NCBI GenBank assembly: GCA_947599905.1
Contig: CANQFR010000008.1
Coordinates: 1 to 34,854 of the forward strand
Origin: an uncultured Lachnospiraceae bacterium
GTDB lineage: Bacteria; Bacillota; Clostridia; Lachnospirales; Lachnospiraceae
Length of the DNA: 34,854 nucleotides
Direction of reading: 5' to 3'
The notes below the pieces were generated by a model. That model was not told where the DNA came from, searched no databases, and saw only the letters and a list, made by a program, of their open reading frames with translations. This document shows, in pieces, positions 9,520 through 17,680 of this stretch; position 1 is the stretch's first letter; each line of letters opens with the position of its first letter. The translations under genes and the position numbers were made by a program.

Positions 9520-9535
9520 AAAGGAGATGATCTTT

Positions 9536-10204
9536 GTGGCAAGAAGAAAGGAATTCCTAAAGAAATGCCTGCCTGTGCTGGCGGTCCTGCTTGTATCGAT
9601 GGTTATAGGCATCACAGGCGCGACTATTGTCCACAACATGACGCTTACGAACCCGATAAAGACACCTCCGGTAGAAGGTTCCATTCTTGAGGAAACTGGA
9701 AATACCAAAAAGACCTGGTTTAAGAATGACGGAGAATCGCCCGTGTTTCTCAGAATTGCATATTCGGAATCCTGGGAAACCGGAAGCGGTGATGGCCTTA
9801 GGACGCTTCCTTTGGAGGCGGTGAAAAAGGACGGCACGAAGGTTCGGGTCGCGACTCCGAATTGGAAAAACACAGAAGACTGGGTCGATGGCGGAGACGG
9901 ATGGCTCTATTATAAGAAGATTTTGGAGCCAGGATATCAAACGAACCTGATTGTTGAGGGAGTGAAAGTGATCGCAACCACGGAATTTGCAGATCTGGTG
10001 GATGAAGAAGCGTATATGACAGGCAGTTACCAGCTCCATTTCACAATGGAAATCGTCCAGGCGAGCGATGACTGGAAAGTGAACAAAGACGCGGTTGGGA
10101 AATTGTTTGGTACAGACAAGGAAGGCGTGACGTTGGATAATGCGACTCAAACGCTTACTTGGCCGGTCAGCAGCGAATGGAATCCCAATTCGGATCAGTC
10201 CTAA
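9536..10204 (+). CDS. TasA-like small surface protein with atypical signal region
   Basis: The start is taken as GTG 9536 because AAGGAG (9521-9526) is 9 bases upstream; an in-frame ATG at 9527 abuts that site. The protein has 222 residues. It has a basic start and a hydrophobic segment (about 9-28), then MTLTNPIKTP, matching the LTLDNPLDT and LSLVNPLST segments of two downstream paralogues. It also shares the conserved WFKN.G.SPVFLRI strand region and the C-terminal pattern Y.L.F...IVQA. It lacks the GGTWAYY-type motif seen after the hydrophobic core in the paralogues, so SipW may not process it, or may do so differently. It lies 16 bases after the giant surface gene and 18 bases before the next paralogue. 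It is probably a matrix or fibre subunit; this function is inferred from family and context. Confidence 0.7.
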   Translation: MARRKEFLKKCLPVLAVLLVSMVIGITGATIVHNMTLTNPIKTPPVEGSILEETGNTKKTWFKNDGESPVFLRIAYSESWETGSGDGLRTLPLEAVKKDGTKVRVATPNWKNTEDWVDGGDGWLYYKKILEPGYQTNLIVEGVKVIATTEFADLVDEEAYMTGSYQLHFTMEIVQASDDWKVNKDAVGKLFGTDKEGVTLDNATQTLTWPVSSEWNPNSDQS

Positions 10205-10222
10205 GGAAAGGAGGCAGACGAC

Positions 10223-11095
10223 ATGACAGAGAAGAAGAGATCGTTTAAGAAGATTGCCGCCGTTGCCGTGATTTCCGCGGGCATGGTCCTGGCTTCCTTC
10301 GGAGGAACGTGGGCGTATTATCAGAGCGAGCTGTCGTTGGTGAACCCGCTCTCGACGCCGGACAGCAGCGTGGTCATGGTTGAGGATTTCGATCCGACCC
10401 AGTCCTTCCTTCCCGGTGAGACGGCGGTGAAGAAGGTATGGTTTGAGAACACCGGCGACATGGATCTGTTCCTGAGAGTCGAAGTGCTGCCGGAGGAAGG
10501 CTGGTACAAGTACTCGGACAACCAGCTTGTGACAGCAGAGGGGCTGGATCCGTCGAAGGTGATCAAGAACTGGTCGGATACGTGGACAGATAAGCTGGAT
10601 GACAGAACAGATTTCGTCGGAGCAGACCCTAAAAAGAAAGTTAAAAAACAAGCGCAGACCGATGAAGGCGCTGTTGATTGGGGCGAAACCAATCTATGGA
10701 CGGAAGCTTATCAGGATACAGACGGGAAATACTACCGATATTACAGAAGGATCCTTTTCAAGAAGGGCAGTCGGGCAGAACCTTCTGACCCCGGCACCGC
10801 AGCCCCTAAGGAAGAAACTCTTGACTCCACAGACCCGATCCTTGAAAGCATCACACTCAGCAACGCCGTAACCAACGACCGTCATGACACGAATTACAGT
10901 GATAAGGTATATGTCCTCACATTTAATGCGCAGGCCGTGCCGGTCGAGGGCGAGGATGTGTTGGAGAATAAACAGATGGCCAGTTCGCAGGTGGGCGTCG
11001 AGACGATGTGGCACATGAAGGTGACACGAGATACTGATGGCCAGTTGACCTGGACCCAGCTAGATTCCGCCGGCGTCGGAACCACAACACCGTAA
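10223..11095 (+). CDS. TasA-like protein with SipW-type signal peptide
   Basis: The protein has 290 residues, with AAAGGAGG 10 bases before the ATG. The N-terminus has a basic stretch, a hydrophobic core and FGGTWAYYQSE, the pattern of SipW-dependent exported proteins (TasA/camelysin type). Next come LSLVNPLSTPDSSVVMVEDF, FLPGETAVKKVWFENTGDMD and FLRVEV, a beta-strand pattern shared with the other small proteins of this operon. The rest is polar and beta-rich, with a C-terminal YVLTFNAQAV segment. There is no wall-sorting signal. It belongs to the same subfamily as the products at 9536 and 12308 (NPL.T motif). The likely role is a secreted fibre or matrix subunit. Processing by the SipW encoded at 13440 is an inference from signal type and gene order. 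Confidence 0.8.
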   Translation: MTEKKRSFKKIAAVAVISAGMVLASFGGTWAYYQSELSLVNPLSTPDSSVVMVEDFDPTQSFLPGETAVKKVWFENTGDMDLFLRVEVLPEEGWYKYSDNQLVTAEGLDPSKVIKNWSDTWTDKLDDRTDFVGADPKKKVKKQAQTDEGAVDWGETNLWTEAYQDTDGKYYRYYRRILFKKGSRAEPSDPGTAAPKEETLDSTDPILESITLSNAVTNDRHDTNYSDKVYVLTFNAQAVPVEGEDVLENKQMASSQVGVETMWHMKVTRDTDGQLTWTQLDSAGVGTTTP

Positions 11096-11127
11096 GTACG
11101 TATGAGTGAAAGAAGGAGGAAAACAAG

Positions 11128-12114
11128 ATGAAGAGCAAGACAAAGATAATTGCACTGGCCGGAATCTTGGGTGTCGCCCTGATCGGCGGGACATTCGCTT
11201 ATTTCACCCAGACGGATGGTGTGACGAACCGATTCCATACGGGCACTTACAATACAGAGCTGGTGGAGCGTTTCAAGCCGAAGGACGGTGAGAACTGGGA
11301 GCCGGGCGCGAAGGTGAATAAGGAAGTTCTGGTGCAGAACACCGGCGATCTGCCCGTGGTGGTTCGGGTGAAGTTCACGGAGGAGTGGGCGCATAAGTCG
11401 GATCCGGAGAATCCGTATTACAAGGTGGATACGGCGGACACGGCAGTGAAGCCCGCGGCGCCGGGGACCACGGCTCGGAACAAGTTCGAGAGTATTTACC
11501 AGACGGACGCCAATGACGGTATCGCAGGTACGGACGTGGACGATTCCATTGTGACGAAGGAGCTGAATCTGAGCGAGGCAGATAAATGGGTCTATAACCC
11601 GGCGGACGGTTACTACTACTACAAGGAGATCCTGCCGGCCCGCACGGACGACAGCCAGCCGTATCCGGAGACGGAGAAGATTCTGGAGAGCGTGACGCTG
11701 GACGACAACGTGGATCTGGGCGCTTACCGTGTGATGAAATATTACTCGACGGTGGAATCGGAGACGAAGCCGGGGGTGAAGGATAAGGATGCGTGGACGC
11801 TTTTCGACTACGATGAGAACGGCGAGTTCATTTCCACAAGGGAGATGAGCAGGCGGCTGGAGGAGCGGAATCCGCCGGAGTTCATTTACTTCATGAAGAG
11901 TGAGGATGAACTGATCGAAGGCCGTACTGGCTACAGCGATTCCGACTACACACTGACGATCACCGCGCAGACGGTGCAGGCGACGGATGGAGCCGTGAAG
12001 GAGCTGTGGAAGGTGACGGAGGAAGATATGAAGGCCCTTGGCTGCAGCTGGATGCTGCGGAAGGAGGGCGAGCTGTACAGCGGCGACGAGGTCGCTATGA
12101 CGGCAGCGGAGTGA
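11128..12114 (+). CDS. TasA-like protein with SipW-type signal peptide (second subfamily)
   Basis: The protein has 328 residues, with AGGAGG 8 bases before the ATG. It begins MKSKTKIIALAGILGVALIG followed by GTFAYFTQTDG, a typical SipW-dependent leader. The following YNTELVERFKPKDGENWEPG and LVQNTGDLPVVVRVKF closely match the wall-anchored protein at 14058 (STFLTEHFKEPENWEPG, NNSTIPVVAQVKM). These two therefore form a subfamily distinct from the NPL.T type. The C-terminal part has DSDYTLTITAQTVQAT, matching the end of the same domain in the other paralogues. It is probably a secreted matrix subunit. It is followed by a 193-base gap with possible regulatory elements. Confidence 0.8.
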   Translation: MKSKTKIIALAGILGVALIGGTFAYFTQTDGVTNRFHTGTYNTELVERFKPKDGENWEPGAKVNKEVLVQNTGDLPVVVRVKFTEEWAHKSDPENPYYKVDTADTAVKPAAPGTTARNKFESIYQTDANDGIAGTDVDDSIVTKELNLSEADKWVYNPADGYYYYKEILPARTDDSQPYPETEKILESVTLDDNVDLGAYRVMKYYSTVESETKPGVKDKDAWTLFDYDENGEFISTREMSRRLEERNPPEFIYFMKSEDELIEGRTGYSDSDYTLTITAQTVQATDGAVKELWKVTEEDMKALGCSWMLRKEGELYSGDEVAMTAAE

Positions 12115-12232
12115 GGCAGGAAATGTAACGGCTTCGGAGCGGAGCAGGAATGTGGCTTCGGACAGACCGGCACATGAGCCTGTGCAGTAAGGCAGTCCTG
12201 ATGGGGCAACGGCCCGGGGCTGCGTAACAATG

Positions 12233-12283
12233 ATAGTAAAATTATTTTACTATATAACTATTAACAAAGGGGCAAGCAGCCCC
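12233..12283 (+). promoter_or_regulatory. perfect inverted repeat and second hairpin in an intra-operon gap
   Basis: In the 193-base gap before the next gene, ATAGTAAAA (12233-12241) and TTTTACTAT (12245-12253) form a perfect 9-bp inverted repeat with a 3-base centre, in an AT-rich patch that contrasts with its GC-rich surroundings. A second hairpin, GGGGC/GCCCC with a 5-base loop, is at 12269-12283, just before the ribosome binding site. No good -35/-10 pair was found, so an internal promoter is not supported. An operator, or an RNA-processing or stabilising site that sets unequal subunit expression, would fit. Confidence 0.35.
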
Positions 12284-12307
12284 AAATCATGAGAGGAGAG
12301 GAAAAGT

Positions 12308-13351
12308 ATGAAGAAGAATGTTAAGGTTTTAGCGGCAGCTGGAGTAGCGGCGGTGGCACTGGTTGGGGGGACGTTTGCATATTATACTTCTACCCTGACG
12401 CTGGATAACCCGTTGGATACCGGTAAGGATGGCAGCGTACTGGTCGAGGAATTCACCCCGCCGACAGATGACTGGAAGCCCGGTCAGAGCTGGAATAAGG
12501 ATGTGTATGCTGCGAACCCGGGTGACTATCCGGTCTTGGTGAGGATTAAGATGGATGAGACCTGGTCGCCGAAGGCTGATAATGAGGAGGCTGGCAGAAA
12601 AACTGGTGAGGCATATATGTCGTTGAGCAGTGATAAGTATGGTAGTTTTATGGCTACAGAAGGTAAAGCAAAGTATGATGCTGAGACCCATGCTTTTACT
12701 GCAAATCAGCTTAAAGACACGGATGGAGAAGTAAAGGGAGACGATACGGTTGTTTATAAGAACATGGTGAATGTGGATTCTGATAAGTGGGTTTATAGAG
12801 AGGGTTATTGGTACTGGAATGGCGTTCTTGATGAGGATGAAGAGACAGAAATGCTGTTAGATAGTTTGGTACTGGCGACAAATATCGACCTTGGTCACTA
12901 CATAACGACAGAATATTATCAGATTGCTGAGGATAAGCCTTCGTTTGATCCTGATAATAAAGAGGGATGGACGATTGCTCCTTGGAATGAGATGAAAGCA
13001 GAGTTAGATAAAAACACAGATAAGGAAGAAGCTAATAAGACGGCTGAGTTAGCTGCTGAGATTATGAAGTGGACAGATGGGACATATAAAAATGATCCTA
13101 AAGACTTAAGTGGCAAACTGGCGGATACGAAAATGAAGTTATGGCGTGCTTCTGCTTCTGAACTTGATAAGAAAGCTCCTGGCTATGCGGATTCCTACTA
13201 CACGCTGACCGTTACCTCTGAGTTTGTTCAGGCAAATACAGATGCTGTAGCAGCTGCCTGGGGAGAGGCGTTTGATTCTTGGAGAAAGGATAATCTTACA
13301 AACATTAAAGAGAACGGGACCGATAGTAATATTCTGGAACAAGTAAAGTAA
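12308..13351 (+). CDS. TasA-like protein with SipW-type signal peptide
   Basis: The protein has 347 residues and a strong purine-rich ribosome binding site (GAGAGGAGAGGA) before the ATG. The leader MKKNVKVLAAAGVAAVALVG is followed by GTFAYYTSTLTLDNPLDTG, the SipW-dependent signal with the NPL.T motif of the first subfamily. PGDYPVLVRIKMDETW and YYTLTVTSEFVQANTDAV are the shared beta-sandwich landmarks. From about residue 95 onward the gene is AT-richer and shows more drifted codon choice than its 5' end and its neighbours. That would fit replacement of the exposed part by recombination. It lies 88 bases upstream of sipW. It is probably a fibre or matrix subunit. Confidence 0.8.
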   Translation: MKKNVKVLAAAGVAAVALVGGTFAYYTSTLTLDNPLDTGKDGSVLVEEFTPPTDDWKPGQSWNKDVYAANPGDYPVLVRIKMDETWSPKADNEEAGRKTGEAYMSLSSDKYGSFMATEGKAKYDAETHAFTANQLKDTDGEVKGDDTVVYKNMVNVDSDKWVYREGYWYWNGVLDEDEETEMLLDSLVLATNIDLGHYITTEYYQIAEDKPSFDPDNKEGWTIAPWNEMKAELDKNTDKEEANKTAELAAEIMKWTDGTYKNDPKDLSGKLADTKMKLWRASASELDKKAPGYADSYYTLTVTSEFVQANTDAVAAAWGEAFDSWRKDNLTNIKENGTDSNILEQVK

Positions 13352-13439
13352 TGTGCTTCCGATTCTGATTTTAGGAATCCATGATAATATAGTTGATTAC
13401 TTTGCATATCCAAATAGAACCTGATTGGAGACACACTAA

Positions 13440-13982
13440 ATGAAATACCTAAAACTCCTGCTCAACATCCTCTGCTGGCCCGTATACATATGTATCGCCA
13501 TCTTCCTGGCAATTGCCGCGCCCATGGTGGCCGGCTACCGGCCGGTGGTGGTGCTGAGCGGGAGCATGGAGCCCACATACCACGTGGGGAGCATTATTTA
13601 TTACAAACAGACACCGTTTGAGGACATCAGCGTGGGCGACCCCATCACGTTCCGTGCCGGGGAAGACGCGCTGGTGACCCACCGGGTAACCCAGAAGATG
13701 GAGATCAGCCGGGAATTCGTGACACAGGGCGACGCCAACAACACGGAGGATCCGAACCCTGTGTCGTACGGCGAGGTGGTCGGCCGCGCATCGAAGATCA
13801 GTCTGCCCTACATGGGTGCGTTCGTGAATTACGCGAAGCAGCCGGCTGTGATCGGCGCGATGGTGGCGATACTGGCATTAGGGTTCCTGGCGGATCAGCT
13901 TCCCGGAGGGAAGAAGGCCGGGGAGACGGAAGGGAAGAAGGATGGAGGAGACAGCGGGGCAGCCGATAGGAAGAGAAGCTGA
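13440..13982 (+). CDS. sipW: SipW-type signal peptidase I (ER-type, S26B)
   Basis: The protein has 180 residues. An N-terminal membrane segment (about 5-30) is followed by VVVLSGSMEPTYHVGSI, holding the catalytic serine (S42 in SGSMEP). H81 in LVTHRV replaces the lysine of ordinary bacterial signal peptidases, which marks the ER/SipW type, and D98 is in TQGDANN. A second membrane segment is at about 136-154, and the tail is charged. SipW enzymes cleave the signal peptides of TasA-like proteins at the outer face of the membrane and are usually encoded beside their substrates. Here five TasA-like genes flank it. TTGGAGA lies about 10 bases before the ATG. The identification is secure; its substrates are inferred from adjacency. 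Confidence 0.92.
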   Translation: MKYLKLLLNILCWPVYICIAIFLAIAAPMVAGYRPVVVLSGSMEPTYHVGSIIYYKQTPFEDISVGDPITFRAGEDALVTHRVTQKMEISREFVTQGDANNTEDPNPVSYGEVVGRASKISLPYMGAFVNYAKQPAVIGAMVAILALGFLADQLPGGKKAGETEGKKDGGDSGAADRKRS

Positions 13983-14057
13983 CGCTGCCGGTATTGACCC
14001 TGGTAACAGCGGATGATACCGAACCGCAGGCCATATTGACACAGGGAGAGCAAAGAT

Positions 14058-15947
14058 ATGAGGAAAAAGAAAATATTAATCGCGGGAGCAGCGGCACTGC
14101 TGGCCGCCTCAATGATCGGAGGGACCTGGGCAGTATGGACGCGGACCTTGATAGCGAAAAATGAATATAAGACAGCAAAATACAGTACGTTCCTGACAGA
14201 GCATTTCAAGGAGCCGGAGAACTGGGAGCCGGGGATCACGCAGCAGAAGGAAGTCATGGTGACCAACAACAGCACGATCCCGGTGGTGGCCCAGGTGAAG
14301 ATGAAGCAGAGGTGGTATCGGACGGAGGATCTGGTGATCGAGACCTACGCGCAGCCTGAGGAAGGCGGCGAGTTGGTGAAAGAGAATATCACGATTCCCG
14401 CCGGGACGCTGAAGGACACCTTCACGGACGGGGACGGACTGGAACAGTACGCGGCCCAGTGGCGTTTCAACGGTGCGGCCGGCGAGGAAGTGTACGTACT
14501 GGAGAGCGGCCGTGACATGGCGAAGCCGGGCCTGTGGCTGACGTACAGTGACGGGCGGCCGCTGAAGGCAGTGAAGGAGATCAGCGAAGCCAACGGCCAC
14601 TGGCTGCTGAAGTCGGAGACACCGGACGCGGCGGGATGGTTCACATTCTACTATGTCGGCGAAGTGCCGGCGGGCGGCCAGTCGCCGAAGCTGCTGGAGG
14701 GTGTGACGATGAACCCGCTGCTGGAGGCGACAGTGACGGGAAGCGAGACCTACTACGTGAAGGACGACGAGGCGGAGGACGGCTACCGATCAGTGACGAC
14801 GACCAGTGTGACATCGAAGTACGGGGAAGGTCTTGGAGGCTATGACGGCTGCAATTACGACCTGAACATCACGATGAAGACGACGCAGGCGACAGAAGGG
14901 GGCATGAGATACACATACAAGGAGTGGGACGAGATCACGGAGTACATTGCCGGTTACATCACGGGACAGGGATATGACGGCTCTGCGCTGCCGCATGGTC
15001 TGAAGGTGATGACGCTGGTGGAGAACGGCTATGAGGATGAGCTCTCCTACGTACCCAGGTATGAGTATGACGGAGAAGACCATTACGACCCAGGCAACTG
15101 GTTTATGAGCTTCACGAACATGGTTCCGGGTGAGAATTACACGGACATGATGAAGATCGAAAACAGCACGGACAACCCGTATACGGTGTACATGCGGATT
15201 GTGCCGAAGACCGACGAGGAACTCGGGGGCGATGCCCGTACGGTGCAACTGAAGAGGGAGCTGCTTGACCGGATCTACATGGACGTGTACTTCCTGGACG
15301 ATGACAGTGCCCGGAGAGCGGAGGAGCAGGCGGTACAGGCAGGCGCCGCTGGAACGCCGCAGCTGCGGGGAACGCTGATATACCGCGGCCGTGCCTCAGG
15401 CATTAACAGTGTCGCGGGTGCAGAGAATGACACGCTGCTGTACCTGATCCCGCTGGGACATTTTTCACCGAAGGAGAACGGGATCATTTACGTGCGCCTG
15501 ACGCTCGACCCGGAGCTTGGTCTGGCACAGAAGGATGAGCAGGTGAGACGGAGAGAGGACGGAAGCGTAATCGAGCCGGAGTATGAGTACGCGGACCTTC
15601 TGACGAAGGTGGATTGGGAGTTCCTGATTCAGGGCGACACGTATAATCCTGAGACCCCGACTGAGCCTGACACCCCGACGAATCCCGACACTCCGACGAA
15701 TCCCTACACCCCGTTGGTGGACATCCCGGATGAGGCTGTGCCGCTGACAGCTAATGACATTCCGGACAATAATACGTCGCTTACGTTCATTCCGGATGAG
15801 GAAGTTCCGCTGTCGTTTCTGGTTCCTGTGACAGGCGACGAAAGGCCGCTGGTGCCGGTGCTGGTGACCGTGCTGGCAGCGATTGGGCTGATGTGCGTGT
15901 TCGGTGCGCTTGCTTTCGGAGATCGGAAGAAAGACCAGAAGGACTGA
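14058..15947 (+). CDS. wall-anchored TasA-like protein, two beta domains plus sorting signal
   Basis: The protein has 629 residues. The SipW-like leader ends IGGTWAVWTRT. A first TasA-like domain (about 30-290) is closest to the product at 11128 and ends CNYDLNITMKTTQAT. A second beta-rich domain (about 320-520) contains FTNMVPGENYTDMMKIEN, again TasA-like. A PDTPTNPDTPTNP-type spacer follows, then acidic IPDEAVPL and IPDEEVPL segments. The C-terminus has a sortase-type signal: VPVTG, a hydrophobic stretch and a charged tail (DRKKDQKD). It is the only member of the operon with a wall-anchoring signal, so it is the natural base or anchor of a matrix fibre. No sortase is encoded in the window. 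The same reading frame continues past the TGA stop into a decayed copy of the sorting region. Confidence 0.85.
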   Translation: MRKKKILIAGAAALLAASMIGGTWAVWTRTLIAKNEYKTAKYSTFLTEHFKEPENWEPGITQQKEVMVTNNSTIPVVAQVKMKQRWYRTEDLVIETYAQPEEGGELVKENITIPAGTLKDTFTDGDGLEQYAAQWRFNGAAGEEVYVLESGRDMAKPGLWLTYSDGRPLKAVKEISEANGHWLLKSETPDAAGWFTFYYVGEVPAGGQSPKLLEGVTMNPLLEATVTGSETYYVKDDEAEDGYRSVTTTSVTSKYGEGLGGYDGCNYDLNITMKTTQATEGGMRYTYKEWDEITEYIAGYITGQGYDGSALPHGLKVMTLVENGYEDELSYVPRYEYDGEDHYDPGNWFMSFTNMVPGENYTDMMKIENSTDNPYTVYMRIVPKTDEELGGDARTVQLKRELLDRIYMDVYFLDDDSARRAEEQAVQAGAAGTPQLRGTLIYRGRASGINSVAGAENDTLLYLIPLGHFSPKENGIIYVRLTLDPELGLAQKDEQVRRREDGSVIEPEYEYADLLTKVDWEFLIQGDTYNPETPTEPDTPTNPDTPTNPYTPLVDIPDEAVPLTANDIPDNNTSLTFIPDEEVPLSFLVPVTGDERPLVPVLVTVLAAIGLMCVFGALAFGDRKKDQKD

Positions 15948-16133
15948 GATATTCCGGACAGCCAGGAGCCGCTGCTGGATATCCCAGACAGCCCTGTGCC
16001 GCTGATGAACATCGAGGACGAGGAAGTCCCGTTAGCTTTCATGGCGCCGCTGAGCGGAGATGAGAGACCGATAGGAGCGCTTGTGCTGCTTGGTCTCCTG
16101 GCGCTGGGAATCATGGAATTTTCGGATTCCTGA
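15948..16133 (+). pseudogene. decayed in-frame duplicate of the sorting-signal module
   Basis: Directly after the TGA at 15945-15947 the same frame stays open for 61 codons. It encodes DIPDSPVPL, IEDEEVPLAF, MAPLSGDERP and a hydrophobic stretch (GALVLLGLLALGI) before TGA at 16131. This parallels DIPDEAVPL, IPDEEVPLSF, LVPVTGDERP and the membrane stretch just upstream. The VPVTG motif has become APLSG and the charged tail is missing. No start codon with a ribosome binding site is seen. It is best read as a remnant of an older C-terminus or of a tandem duplication, cut off by the stop. Stop readthrough is possible but unsupported. Confidence 0.6.
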
Positions 16134-16253
16134 GTATGAAGAAAGAAGAGGAGGATACCTGATAAGGACGGATTCATTTTATGACCGGGGGTAATCGGTC
16201 AGAATGGATACGACAGACTGCAAGGTAAGGCTGGAATAGGGGGACTAACATAC

Positions 16254-16949
16254 GTGAAATCGACAACTGGGAAAGGCCGGAAATGCGCGATGATTCTTGC
16301 GGCTTCCGTATGGATGGCGGTATTTCCATACGGAAGTCCGAGAATAGCGGAAGCGGCGGTTATCGGATCTTCCGCCGTATATATCGATGACACGTTTGCG
16401 CGTTATGAGAATGGAGAAGGACTGACGTTCAGAAATACAGCAGAGGCAAGGCTGTTTTTGGAGGAGTATCTCCTGCAGTATCGGATATACGATATGGGTA
16501 TCGGCATTTATACTGTTCTCAGATATGATAATCATGTGGAGCTTCAGTTTCCGGACGGGATGATGTATGACCGCGATCGTCTGGACAAGAGTATCCGGGA
16601 ACAGTTTGGAACTCTGAAAGGTAATTCAGCCCGCGAACAGATTACAGATATGTGCCGCAGGGTGAATGAGAAAATGGTTTATGATGAGGATTATGCCGAT
16701 GTTGCCCTGCCTCAGGCGATGGAGCGCGGCCGCGGGGTGTGCTGGCACTTTGCCAAGATCGCCGCCGTCCTGCTGCGTGAAAGAGAGATTCCAACGACGG
16801 TAGTTCACGGACTTTTGGATGGAGAAAGCCATGTCTGGCTGAAATGCCGGGTGGAGGACGGAACGATTTTGAATGTGGATCCCGTGGAGGGGATTCTGGA
16901 TGAGGAGCATATGAGTCATCTGACGCTTACTCCATATATTTCGCGATAA
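16254..16949 (+). CDS. secreted transglutaminase-like protein
   Basis: The protein has 231 residues, starting at GTG 16254 with AGGGGG about 10 bases upstream. The N-terminus is a signal peptide (GKGRKCAMILAASVWMAVF, cleavage near AEAA). The C-terminal half is a transglutaminase-like (papain-fold) core: C163 in GRGVCWHFAKI, H193 in ESHVWLKC and D209 in LNVDPVEG form the expected Cys-His-Asp triad. Bacterial members can be crosslinking enzymes, peptidases or peptide N-glycanase-like, so the reaction is not fixed by sequence. It is the last gene before the operon terminator, 120 bases after the decayed sorting module. Secretion together with matrix subunits suggests modification or crosslinking of those proteins; this is inference. 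Confidence 0.8.
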   Translation: MKSTTGKGRKCAMILAASVWMAVFPYGSPRIAEAAVIGSSAVYIDDTFARYENGEGLTFRNTAEARLFLEEYLLQYRIYDMGIGIYTVLRYDNHVELQFPDGMMYDRDRLDKSIREQFGTLKGNSAREQITDMCRRVNEKMVYDEDYADVALPQAMERGRGVCWHFAKIAAVLLREREIPTTVVHGLLDGESHVWLKCRVEDGTILNVDPVEGILDEEHMSHLTLTPYISR

Positions 16950-16974
16950 AGGTGTGATCAAAAACTGTGATAGT

Positions 16975-17018
16975 GACACGCCCGCGGGGTGATAGCTGCC
17001 GCGCGGGCGTGTCTTTTT
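16975..17018 (+). terminator. intrinsic terminator of the matrix operon
   Basis: A perfect 12-bp stem, GACACGCCCGCG (16975-16986) with CGCGGGCGTGTC (17002-17013), has a 15-base loop and is followed by TTTTT. It lies 26 bases after the stop of the transglutaminase-like gene. Confidence 0.9.
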
Positions 17019-17070
17019 ATCCGGGCTGACGCGAGATGGGAATATTCTCATGCACCTTAGCGGCAATTGA

Positions 17071-17099
17071 TTGAAATTATGCGCATGATCCTATATAAT
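17071..17099 (+). promoter_or_regulatory. promoter of the DUF4365-like two-gene unit
   Basis: TTGAAA (17071-17076) and perfect TATAAT (17094-17099) are separated by 17 bases, between the upstream terminator and the gene at 17159. The pair is therefore transcribed independently of the matrix operon. Confidence 0.75.
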
Positions 17100-17158
17100 A
17101 TAATTTGGAAGTCCATTTACGTATATAGAAATTCAAATAAAACGGGGGGAAATGTAGA

Positions 17159-17680
17159 ATGACAGAAGCAATAAGAAAAGAAGATCTCAGCAGCAGTTAT
17201 CTTTCTGCTGTATGCGCATATGGGGGGATTGACTATGAGAAGGTACACCATGATGCTGACAGTACAGATGCTGAGATTAAAAAAGTAATTGATTTGGATA
17301 ATGGTCGAAAATATACGTCAATACTGCGGGTGCAATTGAAGAGTACGTCCGCGCCAAGTCAATACAAAGATAAAGGCGAAACTTTAGTATATAAGCTGAA
17401 TGCCAAGAATTATAATGATCTGTGCAGGGAAGGAACGTCGGAGATTATTTTAGCGCTTTTAGTGCTTCCGGAGAAGGAATCGGAGTGGCTTACCTGGACA
17501 CGGGAAGAATTGTTGATCAAAGGATGTATGTATTGGGCAAGCTTTGTATCGCAGGAGTTATCTGAGAATTCAGGAACAGTGAGTGTACATATTAATAAGA
17601 ATAATGTGATCAATTCAACAACGCTGAACATAATTATGGATAAAATAGCGAGGGAGGAATGGCCATGCAGTATTCAGTAA
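17159..17680 (+). CDS. DUF4365-like protein (PD-(D/E)XK-like fold)
   Basis: The protein has 173 residues. The ATG is preceded by a G-rich GGGGGGAAA site. An N-terminal helix with ADSTDAEIKK (D37) is followed by a strand ILRVQLKSTSAPSQY (Q59, K61). This D...QxK arrangement is typical of DUF4365 proteins, which are distant relatives of PD-(D/E)XK nucleases and are often found in defence islands or as accessory proteins of nucleases. The later LTWTREELLIKGCMYWASF region also fits the family. The gene overlaps the next by 16 bases, so the two are probably translationally coupled and act together. Both are AT-richer than the surrounding operons, which suggests transfer. Nuclease activity is not proven; the Q in place of D/E is normal in this family. 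Confidence 0.65.
   Translation: MTEAIRKEDLSSSYLSAVCAYGGIDYEKVHHDADSTDAEIKKVIDLDNGRKYTSILRVQLKSTSAPSQYKDKGETLVYKLNAKNYNDLCREGTSEIILALLVLPEKESEWLTWTREELLIKGCMYWASFVSQELSENSGTVSVHINKNNVINSTTLNIIMDKIAREEWPCSIQ

Noticed and set aside
9557-10651. Minus-strand frame of 364 codons
   Set aside because: It runs antisense through two TasA-like genes that have ribosome binding sites and conserved motifs; its own translation is low in sense and matches nothing.
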